A stretch of 64,000 nt of DNA from Chryseobacterium sp. FP211-J200 (GTDB lineage Bacteria; Bacteroidota; Bacteroidia; Flavobacteriales; Weeksellaceae). Position numbers and translations under genes: made by a program. The DNA lies in contig NZ_LSHB01000025.1 in the NCBI RefSeq assembly GCF_001643375.1, positions 1-64,000 of the forward strand, read 5' to 3'. Below the pieces are notes generated by a model. It did not search any database, had not been told where the DNA came from, and saw only the letters and a program-made list of their open reading frames with translations. Below are positions 1 through 8,331 of the stretch, in pieces. How positions within the stretch are numbered: position 1 is the stretch's first letter; the number at the start of each line of letters is the position of its first letter.

Positions 1-16
1 TATAATGCACTACGGG

Positions 17-370
17 TTATAATATATTAAAGCTATTAATCTGTGCAATAGTTCTTGATATTAAGGGGTCGTTTTGACCAACTCCCGAATCGATTAAAAG
101 ATCTATGTAATCTTCTAAATACCATAAAATGTACTCGCCCTCTAATTCAATAAATTCTTCTTCATGATGTATTAGATATTCCTCATAAATCCACATCCCT
201 AAATGCAATAATAATCCGCTCTGTAAGGTTTCAAATAACATATTCTTCGGTTCAATTCTTTGCCTAACATGTTGTTTTAGTTTATCAAATAGCTCCAAAC
301 CAGTCCAGTTAGGATCATGGAGTTTTTGAATACCAAAGGAGAATAGTTTTAAGGAAATTGTAGAATTCAT
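17..370 (-). CDS. Hypothetical protein, 117 aa
   Basis: I do not recognise this family. The protein is acidic, mostly predicted helix, with no signal peptide or membrane segment, so it is probably cytosolic. It starts at an ATG 54 bp downstream of the neighbouring gene ending at 424 and lies on the same strand, so the two may be co-transcribed. A window rich in Glu and aromatic residues (EEEFIELEGEYILWYLEDY) lies in the C-terminal half. No function is inferred. Confidence 0.6.
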   Translation of the reverse strand: MNSTISLKLFSFGIQKLHDPNWTGLELFDKLKQHVRQRIEPKNMLFETLQSGLLLHLGMWIYEEYLIHHEEEFIELEGEYILWYLEDYIDLLIDSGVGQNDPLISRTIAQINSFNIL

Positions 371-423
371 TTTAGAGAAAATTTAGCTATAATTTTCATA
401 GTTTTTAAATTTCAACACTAGAT

Positions 424-975
424 TTAATTATTTCTCCAATATTTTAAATCCAGATTCACTTTTGCTGTTTTTTCATTCTCGGCTATTTTATGTGCTGCCG
501 CTTGATAGAGATCACTACTGCCTTGAGTCAGAGTTTTTATTGATTTCCACTTAGGTAAAATCATATCAGTCTCATGATAAATACCTAATGCGACATCTCT
601 GTCCAGAGGTACTTCCAAAAAGGTGAATTTTTTATTAAATTCTAATAAATCTTTAGGAAATCCATACTGATCAGAAAAGAATTTATTGTAGATAATCTCA
701 CGAAAAAATAAATTCAACCCTTTTCTTGCAGCTCCCCACGATTTACCATTTTCTGGAAAATTAGAAATTAAACTTTTAGTATGCTCATTAAGAAAGAGTT
801 TATAAGAGCTTTCGCTTTCCAGCACCTTTACAAACTCAATAATCTCTATTTGATAGAAATAATCTCTTGCAATTTTTATAATACCAGATGCACCTTGATT
901 TCTAAGCGCCGAAGCACCTACCGAAATAATGGAAATCCTTTTGTGAATTTGAAGAAGAAATTCAGATTGTTTCAT
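424..975 (-). CDS. Hypothetical protein, 183 aa
   Basis: Soluble protein with no signal peptide. An upstream in-frame ATG at 993 would add six residues (MNSFYF); MKQSEF at 975 looks the more natural start. Segments such as SWGAARKGLNLFFRE and FLEVPLDRDVALGI resemble those of a widespread but uncharacterised bacterial family often found near restriction or defence genes; this is recollection of family character, not a search. It follows the remnant gene ending at 1009 by about 30 bp and precedes the 117 aa gene, so a small operon is plausible. Confidence 0.6.
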   Translation of the reverse strand: MKQSEFLLQIHKRISIISVGASALRNQGASGIIKIARDYFYQIEIIEFVKVLESESSYKLFLNEHTKSLISNFPENGKSWGAARKGLNLFFREIIYNKFFSDQYGFPKDLLEFNKKFTFLEVPLDRDVALGIYHETDMILPKWKSIKTLTQGSSDLYQAAAHKIAENEKTAKVNLDLKYWRNN

Positions 976-1008
976 AAAGTAAAAACTATTCAATAAAAAT
1001 GAGTAAAT

Positions 1009-1461
1009 CTAATCTACTATTACTTCTTTAAACTTTTGCACAAAATCTTCTGTTGAAACTCTAAAAGGTATTTGTCTAGTGGATATTGAACTGAGTTGTT
1101 CCATTAAATTTTTATTTGTTCGATAAAGTGCTTCTTGTTCTGTAGGAGCATTGATCTTTTTATGAGTTTCCATTCTTTTTAAATGATCAATCAAAATTTC
1201 TTTAAAATGTCTATCCTTTTGTTTTAAATAGGGTGCCCAAAAAATTAAAGTATCGATATCAATGACAGTTAATCCTTTGATATAATTTTTATCGTAATTG
1301 TGGCCCAGCTTTTCTTTGGCCATTGATCTATACCAATCATTTAGTCTATAATTGACTCCGGGACTCTGAAATATTCTATCCTGAATTAGTAGTATAGGAT
1401 ATATTGTGAATTTTTTATCTGAATTAACACCTTCATCAAAGCAAATTTGTAATCCGTATAA
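1009..1461 (-). pseudogene. 3' remnant of an unknown gene
   Basis: An ATG-initiated ORF begins at 1323 (MAKEKLGHNY), but the same frame stays open upstream to a TAA at 1464-1462 and reads as coherent protein (DEGVNSDKKFTIYP, then IFQSPGVNYRLNDWYR). The 5' part overlaps out of frame with the tail of the secreted-protein gene that ends at 1386. The simplest reading is the last ~150 residues of a longer gene whose 5' end was lost when it was joined to that neighbour. A short functional protein from 1323 (104 aa) cannot be excluded. The family is unknown; no membrane or signal segment is seen. Confidence 0.55.
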
Positions 1462-2303
1462 TTATTCGTGATACTATCCCAAAAGCTGGTTGAACTTGTT
1501 GTGACGGGGGTTGAATGTATAGCCAGTTTATTACTTATGCTTCTGTTTCCTGTGGCTGGGCTGCCTGCACCAATACCAATGAAAATATTGTTAGATCCTG
1601 TTCGGTTTCCTGTTCCTGACAGGTAGCCGATAGATATGTTATCGTTTCCTGAAGTGATGTATGACATGGCTCCAGGACCAATTCCGATATTTCTGCTTCC
1701 GGAAATCACTCCATTTAAGATTCCGTTCAATGCTGAAACTCCTGCTCCATAATTAAGTTTACCTGTAATTTCGCCTTGAGACATTGCGTAAGCGCTGGCT
1801 GAATTTCCCTTTCCGGACGTTATATTAGAATCTGTTGCAAAAATAGAATTGTAATCACCTATGATTGGACTTCTGGAAATGCCCAGTATGTAATTTTCTT
1901 TCTCATCAAAATCAAGATGCAGACTGTTCCTGACAATAATTTCAACCGTAGAAGTGTTGCCCTTGAGCGCAACTGTATCTAGTGGGTCTTCCTGTATAAA
2001 TGACTTCCATAGATCACCGTCAAAATAATACAACCCGGACTTTGTGATATGAATGACCTGACCGGATAAATTAGTAGCTGGAGATGTTACAAACAAGATC
2101 GCTTCTTTTTTTGCAGATGAATATGTTTTTGTTGCGAGTTGGTTTCCTGTAATCCTTGGAGGAATAATCCCGTCATAATGATTGGTGTCATTTGGTTTCC
2201 CTACAACTTCTAAAGTAGTCTCGGGCGTCTGGGTGTTGATGCCAATCTGTCCCTGTATTGATATTGCTATGAAAGGCAGAAAAAAATAAATTAATGTTTT
2301 CAT
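1386..2303 (-). CDS. Secreted beta-roll repeat protein, chimeric C-terminus
   Basis: The N-terminus has a signal peptide ending near IQGQIGINTQTPE, the usual start of flavobacterial secreted proteins that begin with GINT-P. Residues ~1-105 are nearly identical to the paralogue at 2389-3183. The middle carries short glycine/asparagine repeats (NIGIGPGAMS, NISIGYLSG, NIFIGIGAG), typical of left-handed beta-roll or tail-fibre-like stalks. The last ~15 residues (MKVLIQIKNSQYILYY) do not fit the pattern and overlap a coherent reading frame of another gene, so the original C-terminus is probably missing. Likely surface exposed; function unknown. Confidence 0.65.
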   Translation of the reverse strand: MKTLIYFFLPFIAISIQGQIGINTQTPETTLEVVGKPNDTNHYDGIIPPRITGNQLATKTYSSAKKEAILFVTSPATNLSGQVIHITKSGLYYFDGDLWKSFIQEDPLDTVALKGNTSTVEIIVRNSLHLDFDEKENYILGISRSPIIGDYNSIFATDSNITSGKGNSASAYAMSQGEITGKLNYGAGVSALNGILNGVISGSRNIGIGPGAMSYITSGNDNISIGYLSGTGNRTGSNNIFIGIGAGSPATGNRSISNKLAIHSTPVTTSSTSFWDSITNNYTDYKFALMKVLIQIKNSQYILYY

Positions 2304-2388
2304 TTTGTTTTTTTAATTAAAATTCATTTGGTCTTAAAAATCGTAGTAACTGTGTATAATTTATATTAATTGCTATAATTTCAGCATC

Positions 2389-3183
2389 CTATTGTAGATA
2401 GGGTCTGATCCAATTTGAGTAGCCCTGAAGTTCTCCATAAGTAAAATATGATGTTGATATTGCGCCTAAAGAAGCTTGAGGAATTTTTATGGTAAAATTT
2501 TCAAGCAAGGCAGGAATAAGCATTGTTGAATTCTCAGGATGTAAAAAAACAATCTGGTTAGGAATATACCCTATGTCACTAAAGATGTCCGGAATATTTA
2601 TAAGTGCGTCTGAAGTAATTGGTTCTGAATCAGTCGACCTGAATATTTGAAATTTTACATTGACGATACCATTAACTTTTCTGAATGATACGGATCCTTT
2701 TAAGCCTCCATAATTTTTGGTCCCAATGGTATAGTATTTAGAAGCGGTTAAATAATTATTTGTATTTACATTATAATCAACCGGAGCGGACCATGTAGAA
2801 GTTGCACTAAGAGCCGCAGTGCTGGTATGGTCAAATGTCAATAGAATTCTATATTCAGTGGGTTGCTTTTCTTTTGAAAATGTTTGCCACAAATTGCCAT
2901 CAAAATAATACAATCCGGGTTCGGTTATTTGAATGACTTGTCCTGATAAATTGGTAGCCGGAGATGTTACAAAGACGATAGTTCCTTTTTTTGTAGATGA
3001 ATAGGTCTTTGCAGCGAGTTGGTTTCCTGTAATTCGTGGAGGAATAATTCCGTCATAATGATTGACATCATTTGGTTTTCCTACCACTTCTAAAGTCGCC
3101 TCTGGAGTTTCGGTATTGATGCCGACCTGACCTTGGATTGATACTACTATTAATGATAGTAGAAGATGACTCAATTTTTTCAT
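2389..3183 (-). CDS. Secreted paralogue with shared N-terminal module
   Basis: Start chosen at MKKLSHLLLSL (3183), giving a clean signal peptide; the upstream ATG at 3249 adds 22 residues that would spoil it. The first ~110 residues match the gene at 1386-2303 (GINTETPEATLEVVGKPND, YDGIIPPRITGNQL, GLYYFDGNLWQ). The remainder is an unrelated, beta-rich domain with no repeats. The pair therefore looks like a tandem duplication of a shared secretion/attachment module with exchanged C-terminal domains. Probably extracellular or surface associated. Confidence 0.65.
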   Translation of the reverse strand: MKKLSHLLLSLIVVSIQGQVGINTETPEATLEVVGKPNDVNHYDGIIPPRITGNQLAAKTYSSTKKGTIVFVTSPATNLSGQVIQITEPGLYYFDGNLWQTFSKEKQPTEYRILLTFDHTSTAALSATSTWSAPVDYNVNTNNYLTASKYYTIGTKNYGGLKGSVSFRKVNGIVNVKFQIFRSTDSEPITSDALINIPDIFSDIGYIPNQIVFLHPENSTMLIPALLENFTIKIPQASLGAISTSYFTYGELQGYSNWIRPYLQ

Positions 3184-3265
3184 TAATATTTTGATTAAAA
3201 ATTCTGTGACAAAGTGGGTGTTAAAACCTTCCAAAACAATAGTATTCAAGGGGTTTGGGCTAAAT

Positions 3266-3349
3266 AAGAATAATCTGGATTAGTATGGAAACTTCAGAAG
3301 ATTAAAAAAGAATAATCTGGATTAATTTGGATTCTTCAAAATATTAATC
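3266..3349. repeat. Two-copy 42 bp direct repeat upstream of arsR
   Basis: AAGAATAATCTGGATTA occurs at 3266-3282 and again at 3308-3324, an offset of 42 bp, with partly similar flanks. It lies directly before the ArsR-type operator in the promoter region, so it could be regulatory or simply a local duplication. Confidence 0.5.
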
Positions 3350-3365
3350 GTAATATTGCAATATT
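3347..3365 (+). promoter_or_regulatory. ArsR-type operator 1
   Basis: ATCGTAATATTGCAATATT contains the perfect palindrome AATATTGCAATATT and sits 13 bp before the arsR start codon. A second copy (ATCGCAATATTGCAT) occurs just after arsR. The arrangement suggests autorepression that is relieved by metalloid binding. Confidence 0.6.
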
Positions 3366-3378
3366 AAACATTGCAACT

Positions 3379-3705
3379 ATGGGAGCTACTAAAACAGAAC
3401 ATTTTACAGATAAGCAAAATCAAATTGCAACAATTGCAAAAGCATTAGGGCATCCAGCCAGAATAGCAATTATTGAATATCTGATGAAAGTCAATGAGTG
3501 CATCTGTGGGGATATTGTGAACGAATTGCCATTAGCTCAACCAACCGTTTCTCAACATTTGAAAGAACTGAAAAACGCAGGGATTATAAAAGGAAACATT
3601 TCCGGAAACGCTATCTGCTATTGCATAGACGAAAAGACTATCGAAATTCTAAACACTTATTTTTCCGCAATAGTACAAACTGTTACCAAATCAAAATGCT
3701 GTTAG
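3379..3705 (+). CDS. arsR: ArsR-family arsenic-responsive repressor
   Basis: 108 aa winged-helix repressor. The recognition region reads QPTVSQHLKELKNAGII, typical of ArsR/SmtB. The preceding helix carries a Cys-Ile-Cys pair (NECICGDIV), matching the CxC As(III)-binding site of classical ArsR, and the C-terminus ends in KCC, a possible additional thiol site. It is the first gene of the arsenic operon and is bracketed by two near-identical palindromic operators (3347-3365, 3725-3739). Derepression on As(III) or Sb(III) binding is the expected behaviour. Confidence 0.9.
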   Translation: MGATKTEHFTDKQNQIATIAKALGHPARIAIIEYLMKVNECICGDIVNELPLAQPTVSQHLKELKNAGIIKGNISGNAICYCIDEKTIEILNTYFSAIVQTVTKSKCC

Positions 3706-3724
3706 CATTTTTTTATCTAAACAT

Positions 3725-3739
3725 ATCGCAATATTGCAT
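3725..3739 (+). promoter_or_regulatory. ArsR-type operator 2
   Basis: ATCGCAATATTGCAT lies between arsR and the next gene and matches the operator before arsR over 13 of 14 central bases. It could give a second, internal level of repression for the resistance genes downstream. Confidence 0.55.
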
Positions 3740-3760
3740 TTAACCTATAAACATTTAATT

Positions 3761-4234
3761 ATGAAATTATCAGAAATAAAACAAATTTTACCAACATTAG
3801 AAAATGTTGAATTCCAATTAGAAAATGGAGCTTTTGTTCCGGAACATTTTCACGTTACAGAAGTAGGAATGATTAATAAAAACTTTATTGATTATGGCGG
3901 TGTGATCCGTTCAGAGAAGGTTGTGAACTTTCAGCTTTGGAATGCGGACGATTTTGAGCATCGTTTAAAGCCTAACAAATTACTCAACATTATCAAACTT
4001 TCTGAGGATAAATTAAGAATCGAGGATTTTGATATTGAAGTTGAATATCAAAGTGATACTATTGGAAAATATGATCTAGAATTCAATGGAAAAACATTTA
4101 TTCTAAAAAGTAAGACTACAGCTTGTTTAGCACAGGATGCTTGTGGAATTCCAACAGAAAAACTCAACAAGAATCTCGCGCAATTAAATGTTAATAGTAC
4201 TAATACGTGTACACCAGAAAGCGGGTGTTGCTAA
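3761..4234 (+). CDS. DUF6428 family protein
   Basis: 157 aa soluble protein; the ATG at 3761 (MKLSEIKQILPT) is preferred over the upstream ATG at 3734, which overlaps the operator. The family is typically the second gene of flavobacterial ars operons. It has a cysteine-containing tail (CLAQDACG near residue 125 and ESGCC at the very end), suggesting metalloid or metal binding. The biochemical role is not established. It is followed after 11 bp by the DoxX-like gene. Confidence 0.8.
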   Translation: MKLSEIKQILPTLENVEFQLENGAFVPEHFHVTEVGMINKNFIDYGGVIRSEKVVNFQLWNADDFEHRLKPNKLLNIIKLSEDKLRIEDFDIEVEYQSDTIGKYDLEFNGKTFILKSKTTACLAQDACGIPTEKLNKNLAQLNVNSTNTCTPESGCC

Positions 4235-4245
4235 AACAGGTTTTT

Positions 4246-4677
4246 ATGTATCAAAGAATACTTTTTACCGCCAACAACAAAACCACCATTTTAATTCGTC
4301 TAATGGTAGGCGCCGTGTTCCTTTCGGAAGGCATCCAAAAATTTCTCTTCCCTGCATTGCGAGGTGCCGGCCGATTTGAAAAAATCGGCTTGCCATCGCC
4401 TGAATTTTTGGGAAATTTTGTAGGGGCATTTGAGATTTTGTGCGGGACATTCGTATTGCTGGGACTGCTTACAAGGTTAGCCAGCATTCCTCTGATCATC
4501 GTTATGCTTGTCGCTCTTGCTACCACCAAAACAGAAGTGTACTTAGAAAAAGGATTTTGGGAAATGCTGCACGGAAGCCGAACCGACTGGGCGATGCTTT
4601 TGGGAAGTATTTTTTTGCTGATCAAAGGTGCAGGTTGTTGGTCATTCGATAAAATGTTGGTGTCCGATGGAAAATAA
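4246..4677 (+). CDS. DoxX-like membrane protein
   Basis: 143 aa protein with four predicted membrane helices and the DoxX family look (LIRLMVGAVFLSEGIQKF, then GAFEILCGTFVLLGLLTR). Start taken at the ATG 4246 (MYQRIL); a GTG at 4207 is an alternative. The 3' end overlaps the chrA start by 11 bp, implying translational coupling. DoxX proteins are quinone- or thiol-linked membrane proteins of poorly defined function. The gene and chrA are more G+C rich than the genes around them, which suggests they joined the operon later. Confidence 0.8.
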   Translation: MYQRILFTANNKTTILIRLMVGAVFLSEGIQKFLFPALRGAGRFEKIGLPSPEFLGNFVGAFEILCGTFVLLGLLTRLASIPLIIVMLVALATTKTEVYLEKGFWEMLHGSRTDWAMLLGSIFLLIKGAGCWSFDKMLVSDGK

Positions 4678-5800
4678 GGTCAACACCAAAGAGATCATCC
4701 TGCTCTTTCTCAAACTGGGTATTATCGGATTTGGCGGTCCTGCAGCACACATTGCAATGATGCAGAACGAGGTGGTGGTCAAAAGAAAATGGATGGACGA
4801 ACAGCATTTTCTTGATCTGCTAGGAGCTGTCAACCTCATCCCCGGTCCCAACAGCACCGAAATGGCAATACACATCGGCTATGACAAAGGCGGATGGAAA
4901 GGCCTGCTGGCAGCCGGCTTGTGCTTTATTTTTCCCGCCGTTTTGATCACAGGAATATTCGCTTTCTTATATCATCAATACGGACAACTGCCCGAAGTTC
5001 AACCGTTCATTTACGGTATCAAGTCTGCGATCATTGCAGTGATCATCGGCGCAGTGTACCCATTGGCAAAGAAGTCGATCAAATCTGCGTTTCTGGCTTT
5101 GGTCGGTATGGCTGTATTATTAGGTTCCTTATCAGGGATCAGCGAAATCTATCTGATGTTTGGTGCTGGGCTACTGGCCGTAGCTGTATTCTTGTTTCAA
5201 AACAGGAATAATGGTAACACTATGCAGGGTTTTGTTCCCTTATTATTTTTCAAGGTTGGTCAAAGTGAATTTCTTTCAGAAACAAATGTGAAATTGTTCT
5301 GGATCTTCCTGAAGATCGGTTCAATTCTGTATGGAAGCGGATATGTACTATTTGCCTTTTTAGATACCGAATTGGTAGCCACTGGTTTGCTCACAAGACA
5401 ACAGTTGATGGATGCGATCGCAGTGGGCCAGTTCACGCCGGGACCTGTCTTTTCTTCCGTGACCTTTATCGGTTATCAGATCAATGGACTATCAGGCGCC
5501 ATCCTATCTACCATTGCCATATTCCTTCCGTCATTTATTTTCGTTGCATTGCTCAATCCGCTGATGAAAAGGATACGCAGATATAAAAGCTTGTCGGCTT
5601 TTCTTGATGCCGTCAATGTAGCTTCTGTGGCAATCATAGTTGCCGTCTGTTTTACAATGGGTAAAGAAACCGTTACGGATTGGCGAACAATCACTATTGC
5701 ATTGATCAGTGCCTTTATTGTTTTCAAATTTAAAAAAGTTAATAGTGCATTTATCGTTTTAGGAGGTGCATTGTTAGGTTATATTTTAAATACAATTTAA
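4667..5800 (+). CDS. chrA: Chromate transporter ChrA
   Basis: 377 aa from ATG 4667 (MENKVNTKEI), overlapping the DoxX-like gene. It is a two-domain CHR protein: an N-terminal half with KLGIIGFGGPAAHIAMM and GAVNLIPGPNSTEMA, and a C-terminal half repeating the theme (KIGSILYGSGYVLFAFL, then AVGQFTPGPVFSSVTFIGY). About ten membrane helices. Chromate efflux is the known function of the long-chain family. Its place inside an arsenic operon, with higher G+C than its neighbours, suggests an acquired oxyanion-resistance cassette. Confidence 0.88.
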   Translation: MENKVNTKEIILLFLKLGIIGFGGPAAHIAMMQNEVVVKRKWMDEQHFLDLLGAVNLIPGPNSTEMAIHIGYDKGGWKGLLAAGLCFIFPAVLITGIFAFLYHQYGQLPEVQPFIYGIKSAIIAVIIGAVYPLAKKSIKSAFLALVGMAVLLGSLSGISEIYLMFGAGLLAVAVFLFQNRNNGNTMQGFVPLLFFKVGQSEFLSETNVKLFWIFLKIGSILYGSGYVLFAFLDTELVATGLLTRQQLMDAIAVGQFTPGPVFSSVTFIGYQINGLSGAILSTIAIFLPSFIFVALLNPLMKRIRRYKSLSAFLDAVNVASVAIIVAVCFTMGKETVTDWRTITIALISAFIVFKFKKVNSAFIVLGGALLGYILNTI

Positions 5801-5858
5801 TTAAACTTAAGATCCTTAAAAATAAATCTTCTTATCAATACTAATAAAAACAGATAAA

Positions 5859-6632
5859 ATGAAAATTGCATTATTCAGTGACATTCACGCCAACCTTCCT
5901 GCATTGGAAGCTTTCTTTGCAGATGTTGAAAAAAGAGATCCCGACAGCATCTATTGTCTGGGCGACCTCGTGGGTTACAACATCTGGCCGAACGAGGTCA
6001 TCAATGAAATCCGTAAAAGAAAAATACCAACTATTGCAGGTAACTACGATTTTGGCATTGGGAGAATGAGCAATGAATGCGGTTGCGCTTACAAAACAGA
6101 CGCTGAGAAGGACAATGGAAACATTTCCATTTCTTTTACCAATTCTTTGATGAAGGATGATGAGCGTGCTTACCTGCGAACACTTCCGGCACATATAAAA
6201 ATAGAATTTCAATTGAACGAAGACAAACTAAACCTGCTTTTGGTACACGGGAGTCCGAGGAAAATAAACGAATATCTTTTCGAAGACCGTGAAGAAAAAA
6301 GTATGCTTCGTATTATGGAACAGGCTGACGCTGACATTATGTGTTTCGGACATACCCACAAACCATATCACAGAGTTTTAAATTCGGGTATTGATGGACA
6401 AGATCATTTTCGTCACGCAGTAAATATTGGCTCCGTTGGGAAGCCGAAAGACAACGACATAAGAGGCGGTTATGTGATGTTAACGATTAATGAAAACAGT
6501 TCTGTTTTAAACAATGAAAGTATTAGTGTCGAATTTATCCGCTTCGATTATGACTTTGAAAAGGCAGCAAAAGCAGTAGAAGACAGTCCGCTTCCGAATG
6601 AGTACGCAGAAAATCTAAGACGTGGCTATTAA
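5859..6632 (+). CDS. Metallophosphoesterase
   Basis: 257 aa calcineurin-like phosphoesterase. All five metal-site motifs are visible: FSDIHANLPAL, GDLVGYN, GNYD, VHGSPR and FGHTHKP. There is no signal peptide, so it is cytosolic. It is related to the YfcE/phosphodiesterase group; the substrate is unknown. It lies between chrA and the gcvH-like gene, 18 bp from the latter, so it is part of the arsenic operon. A role in repairing or hydrolysing arsenylated or thiol-linked metabolites is only a guess. Confidence 0.85.
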   Translation: MKIALFSDIHANLPALEAFFADVEKRDPDSIYCLGDLVGYNIWPNEVINEIRKRKIPTIAGNYDFGIGRMSNECGCAYKTDAEKDNGNISISFTNSLMKDDERAYLRTLPAHIKIEFQLNEDKLNLLLVHGSPRKINEYLFEDREEKSMLRIMEQADADIMCFGHTHKPYHRVLNSGIDGQDHFRHAVNIGSVGKPKDNDIRGGYVMLTINENSSVLNNESISVEFIRFDYDFEKAAKAVEDSPLPNEYAENLRRGY

Positions 6633-6650
6633 TCTTTAAATTCTAAAAAA

Positions 6651-7028
6651 ATGGAACTTCCAAAAGATCTACATTATTCTAAAGAACATACTTGGGTTCA
6701 TATTGAGAACAAAACTGCAACTGTCGGTATTACAGCATTTGCTCAAAAGGAATTGGGAGAAATCGTATATGTTGACTTACCGAATGTTAATCATAATTTC
6801 AAACAAGACGAAGTATTTGGTTCTGTAGAAGCAATTAAAACCGTCAGCGACCTATTTATGCCTCTTTCAGGAAAAATTATTGAAACCAATGAGCAACTTT
6901 TAAAAGAGCCAACGATTGTAAATTCTAATCCATTTGATAATGGATGGATGGTGAAAATTGAAATTGAAGACCTAAGAGAAACTGAAAATTTATTAACAGC
7001 GGAACAGTACGCTCAACTCAATAACTAG
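6651..7028 (+). CDS. gcvH: GcvH-like lipoyl carrier protein
   Basis: 125 aa, full length for glycine cleavage H protein. The lipoylation site is intact: SVEAIKTVSD with Lys63 as acceptor. No other glycine-cleavage gene (gcvT, gcvP) is nearby. The gene sits between the metallophosphoesterase and acr3, 3 bp before the acr3 ATG, so it is co-transcribed with arsenite efflux. Lipoyl dithiols bind As(III) tightly, so it may serve as an arsenite carrier or a resistant replacement for a poisoned housekeeping GcvH. That is inference; normal H-protein activity is equally possible. Confidence 0.85.
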   Translation: MELPKDLHYSKEHTWVHIENKTATVGITAFAQKELGEIVYVDLPNVNHNFKQDEVFGSVEAIKTVSDLFMPLSGKIIETNEQLLKEPTIVNSNPFDNGWMVKIEIEDLRETENLLTAEQYAQLNN

Positions 7029-7031
7029 ACG

Positions 7032-8063
7032 ATGCAGCCAAAATTAAAATTCCTCGACCGCTTTCTTACCCTATGGATTTTTTTAGCAATGCTTTTGGGT
7101 GTTGGGTTGGGATATTTCTTTCCTAATATTTCTACTGTCACAAATTCTTTGTCTGTCGGAACAACTAATATTCCCCTAGCAATAGGCTTAATTTTAATGA
7201 TGTATCCGCCTTTGGCAAAAGTGGATTATACTCTATTACCAATGGCTTTTAAAGACAAAAAAGTAATGTCGGTATCATTACTACTCAATTGGATTATCAG
7301 CCCTATTTTAATGTTTGTATTAGCTATCATTTTTCTAAGAGATGAGCCAGACTATATGATTGGTCTGATTTTGATCGGTCTAGCAAGATGTATTGCAATG
7401 GTAATTGTCTGGAACGATTTAGCAAAAGGTAATCGGGAGTATGCAGCGCTGCTGATCGCATTAAACAGTATTTTCCAATTGGTGTTTTATAGTTTTTATG
7501 TTTGGCTATTCATCAACGTCCTGCCACAAAAACTTGGCTTAGGTAATTTCAATGTTGCTGTACCAATGAAAGATGTTGCCGAGAGTGTATTCATTTATTT
7601 AGGAATTCCTTTTATTGCAGGATTTTTGAGCCGTTATTTTTTGATCAAATTAAAAGGAAAAGAGTGGTTCAATAGAAAATTCATTCCGGCTATTTCACCT
7701 ATTACTTTGTATGCTTTACTGTTTACCATTGTATTGATGTTTAGTTTGAAGGGCGATAAAATTTTAGAGCTACCAATGGATGTTGTTAAAGTTGCAATCC
7801 CATTAGTGATTTACTTTGTTCTTACATTCTTTATCAGCTTTTTCATTAGTAAGGCATTGAAAGTACCGTACGACAAAAATGCATCTATCGCTTTTACAGC
7901 GACAGGAAACAATTTTGAATTAGCTATTGCTGTTGCTATAGCAGTTTTTGGAATTCATTCTTCACAAGCATTTGTTGGGGTCATCGGACCACTGGTAGAA
8001 GTACCAGTGCTGATCTTACTGGTTAGGGTTAGCTTATGGTTAAAAAGAAAATACTATTCTTAA
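7032..8063 (+). CDS. acr3: Arsenite efflux transporter Acr3
   Basis: 343 aa integral membrane protein with ten predicted helices, the normal size for ACR3 (BASS superfamily). The conserved cysteine of helix 4 is present ([14 protein letters not shown], near residue 119), as is the Glu of helix 9 ([12 protein letters not shown]). Expected function is proton-coupled extrusion of As(III). It is the last gene of the operon. No ArsC-type arsenate reductase is encoded in this operon, so it would act directly on arsenite or rely on a reductase elsewhere. Confidence 0.93.
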   Translation: MQPKLKFLDRFLTLWIFLAMLLGVGLGYFFPNISTVTNSLSVGTTNIPLAIGLILMMYPPLAKVDYTLLPMAFKDKKVMSVSLLLNWIISPILMFVLAIIFLRDEPDYMIGLILIGLARCIAMVIVWNDLAKGNREYAALLIALNSIFQLVFYSFYVWLFINVLPQKLGLGNFNVAVPMKDVAESVFIYLGIPFIAGFLSRYFLIKLKGKEWFNRKFIPAISPITLYALLFTIVLMFSLKGDKILELPMDVVKVAIPLVIYFVLTFFISFFISKALKVPYDKNASIAFTATGNNFELAIAVAIAVFGIHSSQAFVGVIGPLVEVPVLILLVRVSLWLKRKYYS

Positions 8064-8126
8064 ACAAAATATTAGCTGAAACACTAAAAACAAGTTCCGC
8101 AGTTTTTTTTCCCTTTTTGCAAAAAA

Positions 8127-8186
8127 GGCAAGATCGTCTTTGGATATCAAACTTGAAAAGTTTGTATATACAAAGACGATCTTGCC
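8127..8186. repeat. 60 nt palindrome, probable terminator-like hairpin
   Basis: A perfect 16 bp stem (GGCAAGATCGTCTTTG at 8127-8142, complement at 8171-8186) encloses a second 7 bp stem (CAAACTT/AAGTTTG, loop GAA). On the minus strand the right arm is followed by a T run, so it could terminate transcription entering from the right; no minus-strand gene is seen there. Its size and perfection also fit the footprint of a small mobile repeat. Confidence 0.65.
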
Positions 8187-8331
8187 ATAAAAGTGTGCCG
8201 TTTTTTTCAGAGCTCTGAAAAAGAATTTTTGTACAATTTATAACGCTGATAATTATTCATTTATATTAAATCAGCATTGTCATAGAGAGAAAAAAAATCA
8301 CAATATTATAAGAAAATATTATCCTGTATTC

